DNA of 64,000 bases, from contig NZ_JARCHV010000001.1 of the NCBI RefSeq assembly GCF_028890485.2, positions 844,698-908,697 on the forward strand. The letters run 5' to 3'. This stretch comes from Planococcus sp. SK3692 (lineage in GTDB: Bacteria > Bacillota > Bacilli > Bacillales_A > Planococcaceae). Both the position numbers and the translations under genes were made by a program. Positions 8,071 to 16,286 of this stretch are shown here, piece after piece. How positions within the stretch are numbered: the stretch's first letter is position 1; every line of letters begins with the position of its first letter. Under the pieces are notes generated by a model. The model made no database searches and was not told the origin of the DNA. It saw only the letters and a program-made list of their open reading frames with translations.

Positions 8071-8943
8071 TTATTTATTTAAAACGAGCAGCGCTGCCCC
8101 AAGCATGCCGGCATCGTTTTCGAATTGTGCCACTTCCACAGGCAGTGGATTTAACAGCACTTCCGCTAATTGGCGCTTCAGTTCATCGATCCAGGCAGAA
8201 GCCGATTCCGACACACCGCCTCCAATGATAAGCATGTCCATATCGAATATGGCTTGCAAGCTGCTAATATAGATCGCCAAGTCTTCAGTAAATTCAGCGA
8301 CCAGCTTTTTGGCCTGGGCATCTGTGTCGGCCAGTTCGAATAATTCCGGCGGCGTCATCGATAGTCCTGCTTCTTTGATGCGGCGAACGAGTGCTGTCCC
8401 CGACAGGTATTGCTCTGCGCAGCCGAGTCGGCCGCAAGCGCAGCGTGCGCCATTTGGATATAAAATCATATGGCCCAGTTCTGCAGCCCCGCCGTGCGAT
8501 CCGCCGCTCAACAATTTGCCATCCCAGATGATGCCGCCGCCAAGCCCCGTACCGAGCGTGATGCACACGACGCGGCCGAGCCCCCGTGCTGCACCGAATG
8601 TGGCTTCAGCGAGCGCTGCGCAATTGGCATCGTTCTCGACTTCCACGTATCGCCCTGTCGCTTGTTCGAGCGGTGCTTTGACCTCTGTCCCTGTCCAGCC
8701 CGGCAGCATATCGCCAGCGAAAACGATGCGCCCTGCTTTCGGGTCGACAAATCCGTGCGTTCCGATGCCGATTGCGGACACATCAGGATGTTCCTCTAAA
8801 AACAACAGGACTTGACGCTCCAAATGCGGATACAGCGGAAACTCCGTTTTCACTAGGCACTCTGCGAGTATCCGCCCTTCTGCATCGATGACCCCCATGC
8901 GGATTTTTGTTCCCCCAATGTCTACACCGATCACTTTACTCAT
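8071..8943 (-). CDS. glcK: ROK-family glucokinase
   Basis: Phosphorylates free glucose with ATP to glucose 6-phosphate in the cytoplasm. The 290-residue protein has the phosphate-binding IGVDIGGTKIRMG at the start, LGTGLGGGIIWDGK in the middle, and the ROK zinc motif CACGRLGCAEQYLSG with its preceding GH. The ATG at 8943 is preferred: GGAAGG is 9 bases upstream, while the earlier ATG touches it. It follows the oligo-1,6-glucosidase gene by 28 bases, so the enzyme that frees glucose and the one that traps it are made together. ROK proteins include repressors, but no HTH is present here. Confidence 0.93.
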   Translation of the reverse strand: MSKVIGVDIGGTKIRMGVIDAEGRILAECLVKTEFPLYPHLERQVLLFLEEHPDVSAIGIGTHGFVDPKAGRIVFAGDMLPGWTGTEVKAPLEQATGRYVEVENDANCAALAEATFGAARGLGRVVCITLGTGLGGGIIWDGKLLSGGSHGGAAELGHMILYPNGARCACGRLGCAEQYLSGTALVRRIKEAGLSMTPPELFELADTDAQAKKLVAEFTEDLAIYISSLQAIFDMDMLIIGGGVSESASAWIDELKRQLAEVLLNPLPVEVAQFENDAGMLGAALLVLNK

Positions 8944-8971
8944 TTTCCCCATCCTTCCGAAACTCATTTAT

Positions 8972-10573
8972 CTATTTTTCATTGCCAGCATAAAAGCATA
9001 TCGCTTCATATGGCCTCAGCTTCACTGCGGCCGGATTTTCCTGCGGCGGGTAATTTCCGATCAGCACCTTACCCTTTGGCAACGGCAGTTCACGCGGCGT
9101 TTCAGAAAAATTGCAGTAAACCGTCAATTGCTCGTCTGCCGTATTGCGTGTATAGGCAAAAATCTCTTCGTCTTTACGGTGTAAAAGTTTGAAGTCTCCT
9201 TCCGTAACGACTTCCAGTTCTTTTCTGGACGCGATCAATTTTTGGTAATAACTGAACACCGAATCTTTTTCATGACGTTTTTCCGCATTGATTTCCGGGT
9301 AATTCGGATTGACTGAAATCCACGGGTCGCCTTTTGTGAAGCCAGCATTTAGAGAAGCGTCCCATTGCATTGGCGTTCTGGCATTGTCACGGCCTTTTGC
9401 GTGAATCGACTTCATAAGCTCTTCGTTCGAAACGCCTTGCGCCCGCTGTTCCTCGTACATATTCAAGGTCTCGATATCCCGGTAATCATCGATCGATGAA
9501 AACGCTACATTGGTCATGCCCAGTTCTTCTCCCTGGTAAATATACGGCGTCCCTTGCAGAAAATGAAGGCAAGTAGCGAGCATTTTGGCCGATTGCTTGC
9601 GGTATTTCCCATCATTCCCGAAACGCGAGACGATGCGCGGCTGGTCGTGGTTATTCCAATACAAGCTGTTCCAGCCTTTTCTGTAAAGCTCCACTTGCCA
9701 TTTTTCCAGGTTTTCTTTCAAATCAGTGAGGCGCAGCGGCTGGAGCTCCCATTTTCCGCTCGCTCCCTGGTCCAGGTTCATATGTTCGAAAGTGAAAATC
9801 ATGTTCAGTTCGCGGCGATCCGGGCCTGTGTATAGTTTGGCGTCTTCCGTCGCAGCCCCCGGCATTTCCCCGACTGTGACGATGTCGTAATCGGATAGCA
9901 CTTTTTCGTTCATCTCCTGCAAAAACTCATGGACACAAGGTCCATTGAAAAAGTGCGGCGTGCCGTCCCCATCGACACCGTCTGGGAATCCCTGATCTTT
10001 GGAGATCATATTGATGACGTCCATCCGGAAACCGTCGACGCCCTTATCGAGCCACCAGCGCATCATCTTATACACTTCATGTCGCAGTTCCTCGTTCTCC
10101 CAGTTCAAGTCCGGCTGTTTCTTGGAGAACAGGTGCAAATAGTATCGCTGCCTCTCTTCATCAAATTGCCACGCCGATCCGCTGAAAAAAGAGCGCCAAT
10201 TGTTCGGCTGGTCTTTCCAGATGTAATAGTCTGGCCGCTCCGTGAACCACTCGTGCTCGTCAGATGTATGGTTGACGACCAAATCCATGACAAGGCGCAT
10301 CCCGCGCTCGTGGATGCCTTCAAGCATCCGGTCAAAATCACCCATCGTACCAAACTCCTGCATAATCTTTTGATAATCGCGGATGTCGTAGCCATTGTCA
10401 TCGTTCGGGGAATCGTAGACAGGCGATAGCCATATCACATCGACCCCGAGTTCCTTCAAATAATCCAGCTTGCTGATTATTCCTTGAATGTCACCGATTC
10501 CATCGCCATCGCAATCCATAAAACTTCTCGGATAAATTTGATATACAACTGATTTTTTCCACCACTCCGTCAT
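8972..10573 (-). CDS. malL: Oligo-1,6-glucosidase (GH13 subfamily 31)
   Basis: Cleaves alpha-1,6 bonds at the non-reducing end of isomaltose-type and related sugars. The 533-residue protein aligns from memory with B. subtilis MalL: Ca loop CDGDGIGD, region I DLVVNH (Asp97), nucleophile Asp185 in GFRMDVIN, acid/base Glu236 in VGEMPG, and WNNHDQPR. Val186 after the nucleophile is the alpha-1,6 signature. The ATG at 10573 opens the conserved MTEWWKKSVVYQIYPRSF; the longer reading frame upstream has no homology to the family and no ribosome site. First gene of a pair with glucokinase, divergent from bioY. Trehalose-6-phosphate hydrolase is the main alternative but lacks support in the GEMPG region. 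Confidence 0.9.
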   Translation of the reverse strand: MTEWWKKSVVYQIYPRSFMDCDGDGIGDIQGIISKLDYLKELGVDVIWLSPVYDSPNDDNGYDIRDYQKIMQEFGTMGDFDRMLEGIHERGMRLVMDLVVNHTSDEHEWFTERPDYYIWKDQPNNWRSFFSGSAWQFDEERQRYYLHLFSKKQPDLNWENEELRHEVYKMMRWWLDKGVDGFRMDVINMISKDQGFPDGVDGDGTPHFFNGPCVHEFLQEMNEKVLSDYDIVTVGEMPGAATEDAKLYTGPDRRELNMIFTFEHMNLDQGASGKWELQPLRLTDLKENLEKWQVELYRKGWNSLYWNNHDQPRIVSRFGNDGKYRKQSAKMLATCLHFLQGTPYIYQGEELGMTNVAFSSIDDYRDIETLNMYEEQRAQGVSNEELMKSIHAKGRDNARTPMQWDASLNAGFTKGDPWISVNPNYPEINAEKRHEKDSVFSYYQKLIASRKELEVVTEGDFKLLHRKDEEIFAYTRNTADEQLTVYCNFSETPRELPLPKGKVLIGNYPPQENPAAVKLRPYEAICFYAGNEK

Positions 10574-10651
10574 ATGTCCGCCTGCTTTCTTAAGGATGTA
10601 TTCATTTCTTTTCATCATACGGAAAATTGGAAAAGAAACACAGAACTTTTT

Positions 10652-10682
10652 AAGTAAACCTTTTAGAAAAATAAGTTGACTT
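10652..10682. promoter_or_regulatory. Candidate BirA (biotin repressor) operator of bioY
   Basis: Inverted half-sites AAGTAAACC and AGTTGACTT are separated by 13 bases, close to the split palindrome of Gram-positive BirA sites (TTGTWAACC, N14-16, GGTTWACAA). The right half covers the -35 box. Match to the consensus is partial, so this is tentative. Confidence 0.4.
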
Positions 10683-10704
10683 AAAATAATCCATTCTCTA
10701 TACT
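10676..10704 (+). promoter_or_regulatory. Promoter of bioY
   Basis: -35 TTGACT, 17-base spacer, -10 TATACT: close to the SigA consensus. Transcription would start about 25 bases before the bioY ATG. Confidence 0.85.
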
Positions 10705-10736
10705 CAGTTTTAGTACAGAGTAAGCGGAGGGTTTTC

Positions 10737-11321
10737 ATGACAACTTCAGTAACGAGATCGAGCAATCATTCACGTACCTTAACACTCGTGCACATCGCCA
10801 TGTTCGCAGCGCTTATGGCAATTGGTGCCAATATTTCTTCCTTTCTGATCGTTGGGGGCGTACCGATCACCTTACAGACTTTCTTTGCGGTTCTCGCCGG
10901 CATCTTGCTCGGCAAGCGTCTCGGCGCTGCCTCGATGATCGTCTATGCCGCGATCGGCCTTGCCGGCGTCCCGGTCTTCGCCAAGTTTTCAGGCGGGATG
11001 GACACTTTGATTTCCCCGACGTTCGGTTTTATCCTGTCTTACGTCTTCACTGCTTTTGTGGCCGGCTGGATCGCGGAAAAAATGCCTTCCAAAAAAGGAT
11101 TTATTTTCGCCGCTCTTGTTGCGACAGCCATCAATTACGTATTCGGCACCAACTGGATGTACGCTGCTTACAAACTATGGTTTGCCGCGCCGGAAGGCTT
11201 CACTTACGGCATGGCATGGGCTTGGATGGCAGTGCCACTTCCAAAAGACGTGCTGCTCGCTGTTTTCGCCGGACTGTTTGGCTTCCGCATGCAGCCCATC
11301 ATCAAGAAATACTTGCCTTAA
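10737..11321 (+). CDS. bioY: Biotin transporter BioY
   Basis: The substrate-binding membrane subunit of biotin uptake, either alone or as S-component of an ECF transporter. The 194-residue protein has six membrane segments and the family motifs IGANISSF, GGVPITLQTFFAVLAG and GKRLGAASMIVYAAIGLAGVP. The ATG at 10737 follows GCGGAGGG. No ECF ATPase or transmembrane subunit is nearby; these are normally encoded with ribosomal proteins. A near-consensus promoter overlapped by a candidate BirA site suggests repression when biotin is plentiful. It ends at a shared terminator with panE. Confidence 0.95.
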   Translation: MTTSVTRSSNHSRTLTLVHIAMFAALMAIGANISSFLIVGGVPITLQTFFAVLAGILLGKRLGAASMIVYAAIGLAGVPVFAKFSGGMDTLISPTFGFILSYVFTAFVAGWIAEKMPSKKGFIFAALVATAINYVFGTNWMYAAYKLWFAAPEGFTYGMAWAWMAVPLPKDVLLAVFAGLFGFRMQPIIKKYLP

Positions 11322-11325
11322 CAGG

Positions 11326-11365
11326 AAAAGCCATCTGCCGGAGTTCCGGCAAATGGCTTATTTTT
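11326..11365. terminator. Bidirectional terminator, bioY / panE
   Basis: AAGCCATCTGCCGGA pairs with TCCGGCAAATGGCTT (one mismatch), loop GT, then TATTTTTG. It overlaps the last codons of the convergent panE-like gene. Confidence 0.85.
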
Positions 11366-12314
11366 GTACGCTCGGTTCGTCGACGCGCAGCTTGTAATTC
11401 TGTTCGATAATGCGGATTAATCCGGCTAAGCTGGCATTGACGGGCGTTTCGATCCCATGCTTTATGCCCAACTTTACAATGCCACCGTTGATCACGTCAA
11501 TTTCCGTCTGGCGTTTTTTCAAGACATCCATCAGCATCGAAGATTTATTGCTGCCTATATCTTGCCGGCCCATTCTCAAACATTCTTCGATGACCGCTTC
11601 AGCGTCCGCATCGACGCCTTCCGCACGGGCGACGAGCACGGCTTCTTTCGTGACCGCCCGCAGCAAGTCTTCACCTTCTGGCGTATTCAGGATGTCGCCG
11701 TTTTTCAGGCGGGTTAGGGCAGTGACCGAGTTAAAGGCGGCATTGACGAATAATTTATTCCAAATGACTGCTTTGACATCTGCCGATACTTCCGTTTTCA
11801 TGCCCGCTTCGGTCAGTTTGCGTGAAAAAGCTTCGAGTGTATTACTTGGCGTGCCTTGCTCCACATTGCCCAAATAATTCGTGCCCCATCCCCTATGCAG
11901 AATTGTGCCATCTTGTTCAACGCTTGCACCGTGGCCGAGTGTTCCGGATACGACAGTGTTCAGTGGAAACAGCTGCTGGATCGTCTCGGCGTTGCCGATG
12001 CCATTTTGCATTGTGATGATTAAGGTTTTCTCAGACAGCTTGCCGCGCAATTTTCCGAGCACCGCTTCATTTGCTTGTGCTTTCAACAGGACGAGCAGGA
12101 TATCCACCTGCTCATCGTCCTTCACATCCTGTACGACTTCCAGTTTGATTTGCGTAACCGAATTATCTTTTTCGACGATGCGCAAACCTTGCTCATTGAT
12201 CGCTTCCACGTGGCTATTCAAACGGTTGTATAAGCGCACTTCTTCCCCGCTTGCCTTCAATTTGCCCCCAGTAAGACAAGCCATCGCGCCTGCCCCAACA
12301 ATTAAAATCTTCAC
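11358..12314 (-). CDS. panE: 2-dehydropantoate 2-reductase family protein (ketopantoate reductase)
   Basis: Reduces ketopantoate to pantoate with NADPH on the pantothenate/CoA route, or a related 2-keto acid. The 318-residue protein starts VKILIVGAGAMACLTGGKL, the NADP-binding loop of the ApbA/PanE family, and has ITMQNGIGN and the catalytic lysine region VIWNKLFVNAAFNSVTAL. GTG at 12314 is chosen: GGAGG lies 9 bases before it and the only nearby ATG is out of frame and stops at once. Bacillales often carry several paralogues, so the true substrate is not certain. Confidence 0.85.
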   Translation of the reverse strand: MKILIVGAGAMACLTGGKLKASGEEVRLYNRLNSHVEAINEQGLRIVEKDNSVTQIKLEVVQDVKDDEQVDILLVLLKAQANEAVLGKLRGKLSEKTLIITMQNGIGNAETIQQLFPLNTVVSGTLGHGASVEQDGTILHRGWGTNYLGNVEQGTPSNTLEAFSRKLTEAGMKTEVSADVKAVIWNKLFVNAAFNSVTALTRLKNGDILNTPEGEDLLRAVTKEAVLVARAEGVDADAEAVIEECLRMGRQDIGSNKSSMLMDVLKKRQTEIDVINGGIVKLGIKHGIETPVNASLAGLIRIIEQNYKLRVDEPSVQK

Positions 12315-12366
12315 CCCATTCCGCCTCCATCCATGTCTACTTTCTTTCTTCACTATACCAAAAAGA

Positions 12367-12630
12367 CGTATTTTCCGAAGCTTATCGCTCGCTTTCCGTG
12401 GGGCGGGAATCGAGCCTCCTCGTCACTAAAACCGTTGCTCCCACATCTGCAAGCAGATGCGTCGCAAATGAATGTGCTCAGCCAAGCTTCGCTCATTCAT
12501 TGCCTGCGGGGTCTCTCAAACCCGCTAGTCCCACAGGAAAGATAAGGTCGAACTACGTGAGAACTTATCTTTGCGAAGTAATGCGCAGCATTATTGAGCA
12601 GAAGGGGTTACGAGCGAATGCTTCTCCAAA
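12367..12630 (-). repeat. Dispersed intergenic repeat, expanded copy
   Basis: This gene-free stretch is an enlarged, inverted version of the element at 18775-18900. The two share their ends (TTTGGAGAAGC then TTCGCTCG; and GCGAGCGATAAGCTTCGG then AAAATACG) and inner blocks GAGACCCCGCAGG and GAGGAGGCT. Here two extra segments lie between the shared blocks, making 264 bases against 126. The core with CCCCGCAGG and GGAAAGCGAGC resembles a repeat family I recall from many Bacillus genomes. No open reading frame with a ribosome site is seen. Confidence 0.75.
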
Positions 12631-12715
12631 TACTCAGATAGAACATTGATTTTAAGTGTAGAAATGGCGATTCCCTTTTTCATTCATAACGGATTATAGA
12701 CTTCTTCAACACTCT

Positions 12716-12746
12716 AAAAAGGCCTTCTGCGTGGCAGAAGGCCTTT
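12716..12746 (-). terminator. Terminator of ykvI
   Basis: Minus strand AAGGCCTTCTGC pairs with GCAGAAGGCCTT around a short loop, followed by a T-run. It starts three bases past the ykvI stop codon. Confidence 0.9.
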
Positions 12747-12748
12747 TC

Positions 12749-13831
12749 TTAGTTTGTTGCTTCCTTGTCGCGCTTAGCTTTATCGTTTTTACCGACTTTG
12801 CGGATATCCGCCAAGATCAAAGCTCCGATCAACAGCAAGCCGAGATAGCCAACTGCCGGGTACAGATAATTGACCAAAGCCGTAAAGCCAACGAAGCTGA
12901 GTGCAAAAGCGACTAATCCCGCAATGATAACAAAAATACGGAATTTTTTCGTGCCGATTTCCGTGAATCGTGCAGAGAACGACAGCAGCATGCTGACCGC
13001 CGTATTGTAAATCATGGCAAAAATGACGACTGCCATGATAATGCCGAGAATCGGTGAAATGTCATCTCCGATAGCGAGCATTGGCAAATCCGCCCCACCG
13101 ACGACATCGACTTTTGCAAATATCGCCACATAACTGAGCAGAATCAATACACCAAAACCGAGTCCGCCGATCAACCCGCCGCGGGCTGCCACTTTCTCGT
13201 CTTGTTCGGCACCGCCCATGACGAGCGACATCGAGGCTCCGAGCGCAATGGCAAGCGACACGTAGTTAATCGCTGATAAGAGCCAGTTCGGTGTAGCGGA
13301 TAGCTGTTCTTTAGCTACCGGGTCGAGTGCGCTGAAACTGCTGTCCATCGTGACAACGCTGTAAATGGCGATGCCCACTACCATTAAAATCAAAAATGGC
13401 GTGATGCTGGAAATGATGGTGATGACTTTTTTGACGTTCATCATGATGGTCACAATGACCAAGACAATCATGATGCTGCGCCCAAAGGCCGGTGCGAGAT
13501 TGAATTGTTGAGAAAAGATCGACCCAGCTCCTGCAATCATAACGACTAAAATACCGAATAAGGTCAAAATCAATGTGTAGTCGATCACTTTCCCGAGCCA
13601 TTTCCCGCTGATACGGTAGACGACATCTTCATGTGAAGTCGTTTGCATGCGGCTTCCAAGACGTGTAAGGATCATCCCAATGTAGCCAAATAGAGCGGTG
13701 GCGATCAAGACGCCCCCTAAGCCCCAGTAACCAAAACTGGTAAAATATTGCAAAATCTCTTGTCCAGACGCAAAGCCAGCGCCGACAACGATCCCGATGA
13801 AGGCACTGGCTATTTTCAAGCTTCTTTTCAT
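12749..13831 (-). CDS. ykvI: YkvI-family membrane transporter
   Basis: A 360-residue membrane protein with about ten segments and the opening IASAFIGIVVGAGFASGQEI, the hallmark of the YkvI group of LeuT-fold transporters. Substrate is not known for the family. AGGAGAGGG precedes the ATG by four bases. It is divergent from the VTT-domain gene at 14.0 kb; the shared upstream region holds a striking inverted repeat (13900-13931). I see no sign of truncation. Confidence 0.85.
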   Translation of the reverse strand: MKRSLKIASAFIGIVVGAGFASGQEILQYFTSFGYWGLGGVLIATALFGYIGMILTRLGSRMQTTSHEDVVYRISGKWLGKVIDYTLILTLFGILVVMIAGAGSIFSQQFNLAPAFGRSIMIVLVIVTIMMNVKKVITIISSITPFLILMVVGIAIYSVVTMDSSFSALDPVAKEQLSATPNWLLSAINYVSLAIALGASMSLVMGGAEQDEKVAARGGLIGGLGFGVLILLSYVAIFAKVDVVGGADLPMLAIGDDISPILGIIMAVVIFAMIYNTAVSMLLSFSARFTEIGTKKFRIFVIIAGLVAFALSFVGFTALVNYLYPAVGYLGLLLIGALILADIRKVGKNDKAKRDKEATN

Positions 13832-13899
13832 AAAACCCTCTCCTTTTCATGTTGGTAGTTAATCTGGCTGATCTGAAATAATGTTTTTACACAGATAAT

Positions 13900-13931
13900 G
13901 TTTCATACCCCTAACTTGGGGGGTATCAAAC
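13900..13931. promoter_or_regulatory. 32-base inverted repeat, candidate operator
   Basis: GTTTCATACCCC and GGGGTATCAAAC form arms with one mismatch around a C/G-rich centre. No T-run follows, and it lies between divergent genes just upstream of a -35 box, so it looks like a protein-binding site. The TACCCC...GGGGTA core recalls CsoR/CstR-family operators, though the spacer is longer than usual. Confidence 0.55.
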
Positions 13932-13937
13932 AAATCC

Positions 13938-13966
13938 TTGCTTTTCCGGACCGTTTCGCTTATTCT
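13938..13966 (+). promoter_or_regulatory. Possible promoter of the VTT-domain gene
   Basis: -35 TTGCTT, 17-base spacer, -10 TATTCT, about 39 bases before the GTG start. It is directly next to the inverted repeat at 13900-13931. Confidence 0.45.
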
Positions 13967-14004
13967 TCCTTATTAGTAATAGAAGCTGAAAGGCGGGGAA
14001 AACA

Positions 14005-14568
14005 GTGGATTTGGCAGAGTTTGAACGATCGATCGAAAACTTCATCGGGCATGCGGGACTTTGGGCGCCGCTTTTGTTCATTTTGCTTCATTTAATCCGA
14101 CCGCTATTGTTCTTGCCCGTGATTGCGGTGTGCATCGCAGGCGGATTTCTTTTCGGTTTTTTCCAAGGAGCCATCCTGTCCTTTATCGGATTGACGTTAA
14201 TGAGTTTCATTTCTTATATGATGATCAATAAATTCCCACGCTTCCGTGCCAAACTCGCCGCCTTAAAAGACAAATGGTTTCCTGACCGCAACCTGACCGT
14301 TTCCCAGGTCATGATTTTGCGGGTCATGCCCTTTGTCCATTTTCACCTTCTATCGTTTTATTTGATGGAGATGACCAATACACGCAGGGAATACATGTAT
14401 TATTCCGCGCTTGGGTTGATTGCGCCGGCAATCCTATATACCGCTTTCGGCAGAGCCATTTCGGAATTCCCTTGGTACACGACACTCAGCATGTTTTTGT
14501 TGCTCGCTGCGATTTTCAGCTTTATCGATAAATGGCAAAGACGCAAGCATAAATTGGATAAAACCTGA
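14005..14568 (+). CDS. TVP38/TMEM64-type VTT-domain membrane protein
   Basis: A 187-residue membrane protein of the DedA-related VTT superfamily, whose members include lipid scramblases and lipid-carrier flippases. It has LIRPLLFLPVIAVCIAGGFLFG, the re-entrant-loop-like segment GFFQGAILSFIGLT, and ILRVMPFVHFHLLSFYLMEM in the second half, with about five membrane segments. The GTG start follows a GGCGGGG ribosome site. A basic C-terminus (KWQRRKHKLDK) faces the cytoplasm by inference. Substrate is unknown. It is separated from the next gene by a hairpin. Confidence 0.8.
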   Translation: MDLAEFERSIENFIGHAGLWAPLLFILLHLIRPLLFLPVIAVCIAGGFLFGFFQGAILSFIGLTLMSFISYMMINKFPRFRAKLAALKDKWFPDRNLTVSQVMILRVMPFVHFHLLSFYLMEMTNTRREYMYYSALGLIAPAILYTAFGRAISEFPWYTTLSMFLLLAAIFSFIDKWQRRKHKLDKT

Positions 14569-14605
14569 CAAGCGCAGACGGCTTCCCGTTTGCGCTTGTG
14601 TTATT
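14568..14605 (+). terminator. Terminator after the VTT-domain gene
   Basis: ACAAGCGCA and TGCGCTTGT pair, with further pairing inward; the T-run (GTTATT) is weak. Confidence 0.6.
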
Positions 14606-14648
14606 GAGGTATAGTAAAATGGTAGATAGAAATGAGAGGAAGAAGACA

Positions 14649-15425
14649 ATGCCTATATTCACCCAAAACGATATCAGCCTATATTACGAAGATATTGGAA
14701 GCGGCCAGCCGCTCCTCTTGTTTCATGGATTGACTAGCAGTTCCGCTATGTTTTACCGGGAAATCAATTTTTTCCGCACTAAACGCCGCATCATTGCGCT
14801 TGATTCGAGAGGCCACGGCCACTCGGCAAAACCCGATTCCTACACACTCGACCACCATATCGAAGATGCCGCTGCTTTATTGGACCATCTGGGACTGGAA
14901 TCAGTCGATGTGATTGGAGTATCCATGGGAAGTTATATTGCGCAAGGATTAGCCGCGCGACGTCCTGAACGTGTGCGCAAATTATTGCTGGTCGCGACCA
15001 AATCCTACGGAGAACAATCATCCATGGCTGAATTATTCGAACGCCACGAAGACGAGTTCAATGGTTTGTCTATACACGACAAGTTAGACAAAGCACAAGC
15101 CTATATGTTCCACCGCTTGACAGCGGTCAAGAAATGGCAGGAGAAAACTGCCCAAAGCAGCCCCCAATCAACGATGGAGCAGCAAGGCATTGCGTCAAAT
15201 GCCTTGGAGCGTTTTGATTTGCGTCCGGAACTGCCAGAGATTTCAGCGGAAACCCTGGTCATCAGCGGCCGCTATGATGAATTGAACCCACCTGACAAAG
15301 GGCATGAGACAGCGCAGCTAATCCCGCACGCCAGCTTTATGGAATTCAAGCGTTCGGGCCATGCCCCAAACGTAGAGCAGCCTCGCCTGTTCCTCGGCAT
15401 CGCCGAAAACTTTCTAGACGACTGA
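14649..15425 (+). CDS. Alpha/beta-hydrolase fold protein
   Basis: A 258-residue cytoplasmic hydrolase. It has the oxyanion region LLLFHGLTSSSAMF, the nucleophile elbow GVSMGSY, an acid in SGRYDELNPP and the catalytic His in SGHAPNVEQP, so the triad is complete. The ATG at 14649 begins MPIFTQNDISLYYEDIGSG, as in related esterases and lactonases; GAGAGGAAG lies just upstream. It could be a carboxylesterase, lactonase or C-C hydrolase; nothing nearby decides which. Confidence 0.85.
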   Translation: MPIFTQNDISLYYEDIGSGQPLLLFHGLTSSSAMFYREINFFRTKRRIIALDSRGHGHSAKPDSYTLDHHIEDAAALLDHLGLESVDVIGVSMGSYIAQGLAARRPERVRKLLLVATKSYGEQSSMAELFERHEDEFNGLSIHDKLDKAQAYMFHRLTAVKKWQEKTAQSSPQSTMEQQGIASNALERFDLRPELPEISAETLVISGRYDELNPPDKGHETAQLIPHASFMEFKRSGHAPNVEQPRLFLGIAENFLDD

Positions 15426-15455
15426 GTTTCATTTAACAGACTATATTAAATTCAA

Positions 15456-15489
15456 GAAAGCACGGCGCAAAAATGCGCCGTGCTTTTAT
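15456..15489. terminator. Bidirectional terminator, hydrolase / 3-hydroxybutyrate dehydrogenase
   Basis: AAAGCACGGCGCA pairs with TGCGCCGTGCTTT around a short A-rich loop, then TTATTG; A-rich on the other side. Confidence 0.9.
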
Positions 15490-16262
15490 TGTGCTGTATA
15501 GCCGCCGTCAAGGACCGCTGCCTGCCCGGTGATGCCACGGGCTTTATCACTCGCAAGAAACATCGTGTAATCAGAGATTTCCTGCACTGACAACAAACGT
15601 TTCTGCGGAACCAATGGGTAAATGACTTCTTCTAAAACTTTTTCCAGCGAGACATTGCGCGTCTTCGCCAAATCGCCTAGCTGATTGCGCACAAGCGGTG
15701 TGTCGACATAACCCGGGCACATCGCATTGACGGTAATGCCATGCTCTGCACCTTCCAACGCCGAGACTTTCGTCAATCCAATCACGCCGTGCTTAGCGCT
15801 ATTATAAGCCGCTTTCCCGGCAAATCCGACGAGGCCGTTGATCGACGCCATATTGATGATGCGCCCAAAGCCTTGTTTCTTCATAATCGGGAAGGCATGC
15901 TTGGTCGCCACAAATGGCGCGACAAGCATAATCTTTATCAGCAACTCGTATTTCTCGGTCGGAAATTCTTCAATCGGCGAGACATGCTGCATTCCTGCAT
16001 TATTGATTAATACATCTAAAGAGCCGAACGTTTCCACCGTTTTGTCGATAGCTGCCTTGATTTCGGCTTCGCTGGTGACATCACATTTGATGCCGATGCA
16101 GTCAAAGCCCTGCCCTTTCAACTCATCTGCAGCTTGTTGCACCGCTTCTTCGTTAATATCGGTTAGCACGATCTTAGCGCCTTCTTTGGCAAAGTCCACG
16201 CTGATTTCATAGCCGATGCCGCTCGCGGCACCGGTGATCAATACTACTTTGTTATCTACCAT
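15486..16262 (-). CDS. 3-hydroxybutyrate dehydrogenase (SDR)
   Basis: Oxidises (R)-3-hydroxybutyrate to acetoacetate with NAD. The 258-residue protein has TGAASGIG (NAD binding), NNAGMQH, the catalytic Ser in NMASINGLVG and YNSAKHG (Tyr/Lys), and the family's C-terminal segment VLEEVIYPLVPQKRLLSVQEI. It follows a GntP-family permease by 24 bases, the same pairing as yxjC and yxjF in B. subtilis, so it is likely bdhA/yxjF-like. GGAGGG lies 8 bases before the ATG. No CoA-transferase genes (scoAB) are beside it, so acetoacetate activation must occur elsewhere. Confidence 0.9.
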   Translation of the reverse strand: MVDNKVVLITGAASGIGYEISVDFAKEGAKIVLTDINEEAVQQAADELKGQGFDCIGIKCDVTSEAEIKAAIDKTVETFGSLDVLINNAGMQHVSPIEEFPTEKYELLIKIMLVAPFVATKHAFPIMKKQGFGRIINMASINGLVGFAGKAAYNSAKHGVIGLTKVSALEGAEHGITVNAMCPGYVDTPLVRNQLGDLAKTRNVSLEKVLEEVIYPLVPQKRLLSVQEISDYTMFLASDKARGITGQAAVLDGGYTAQ

Positions 16263-16286
16263 GATGGAGTCCCTCCAAGTGAAAAA

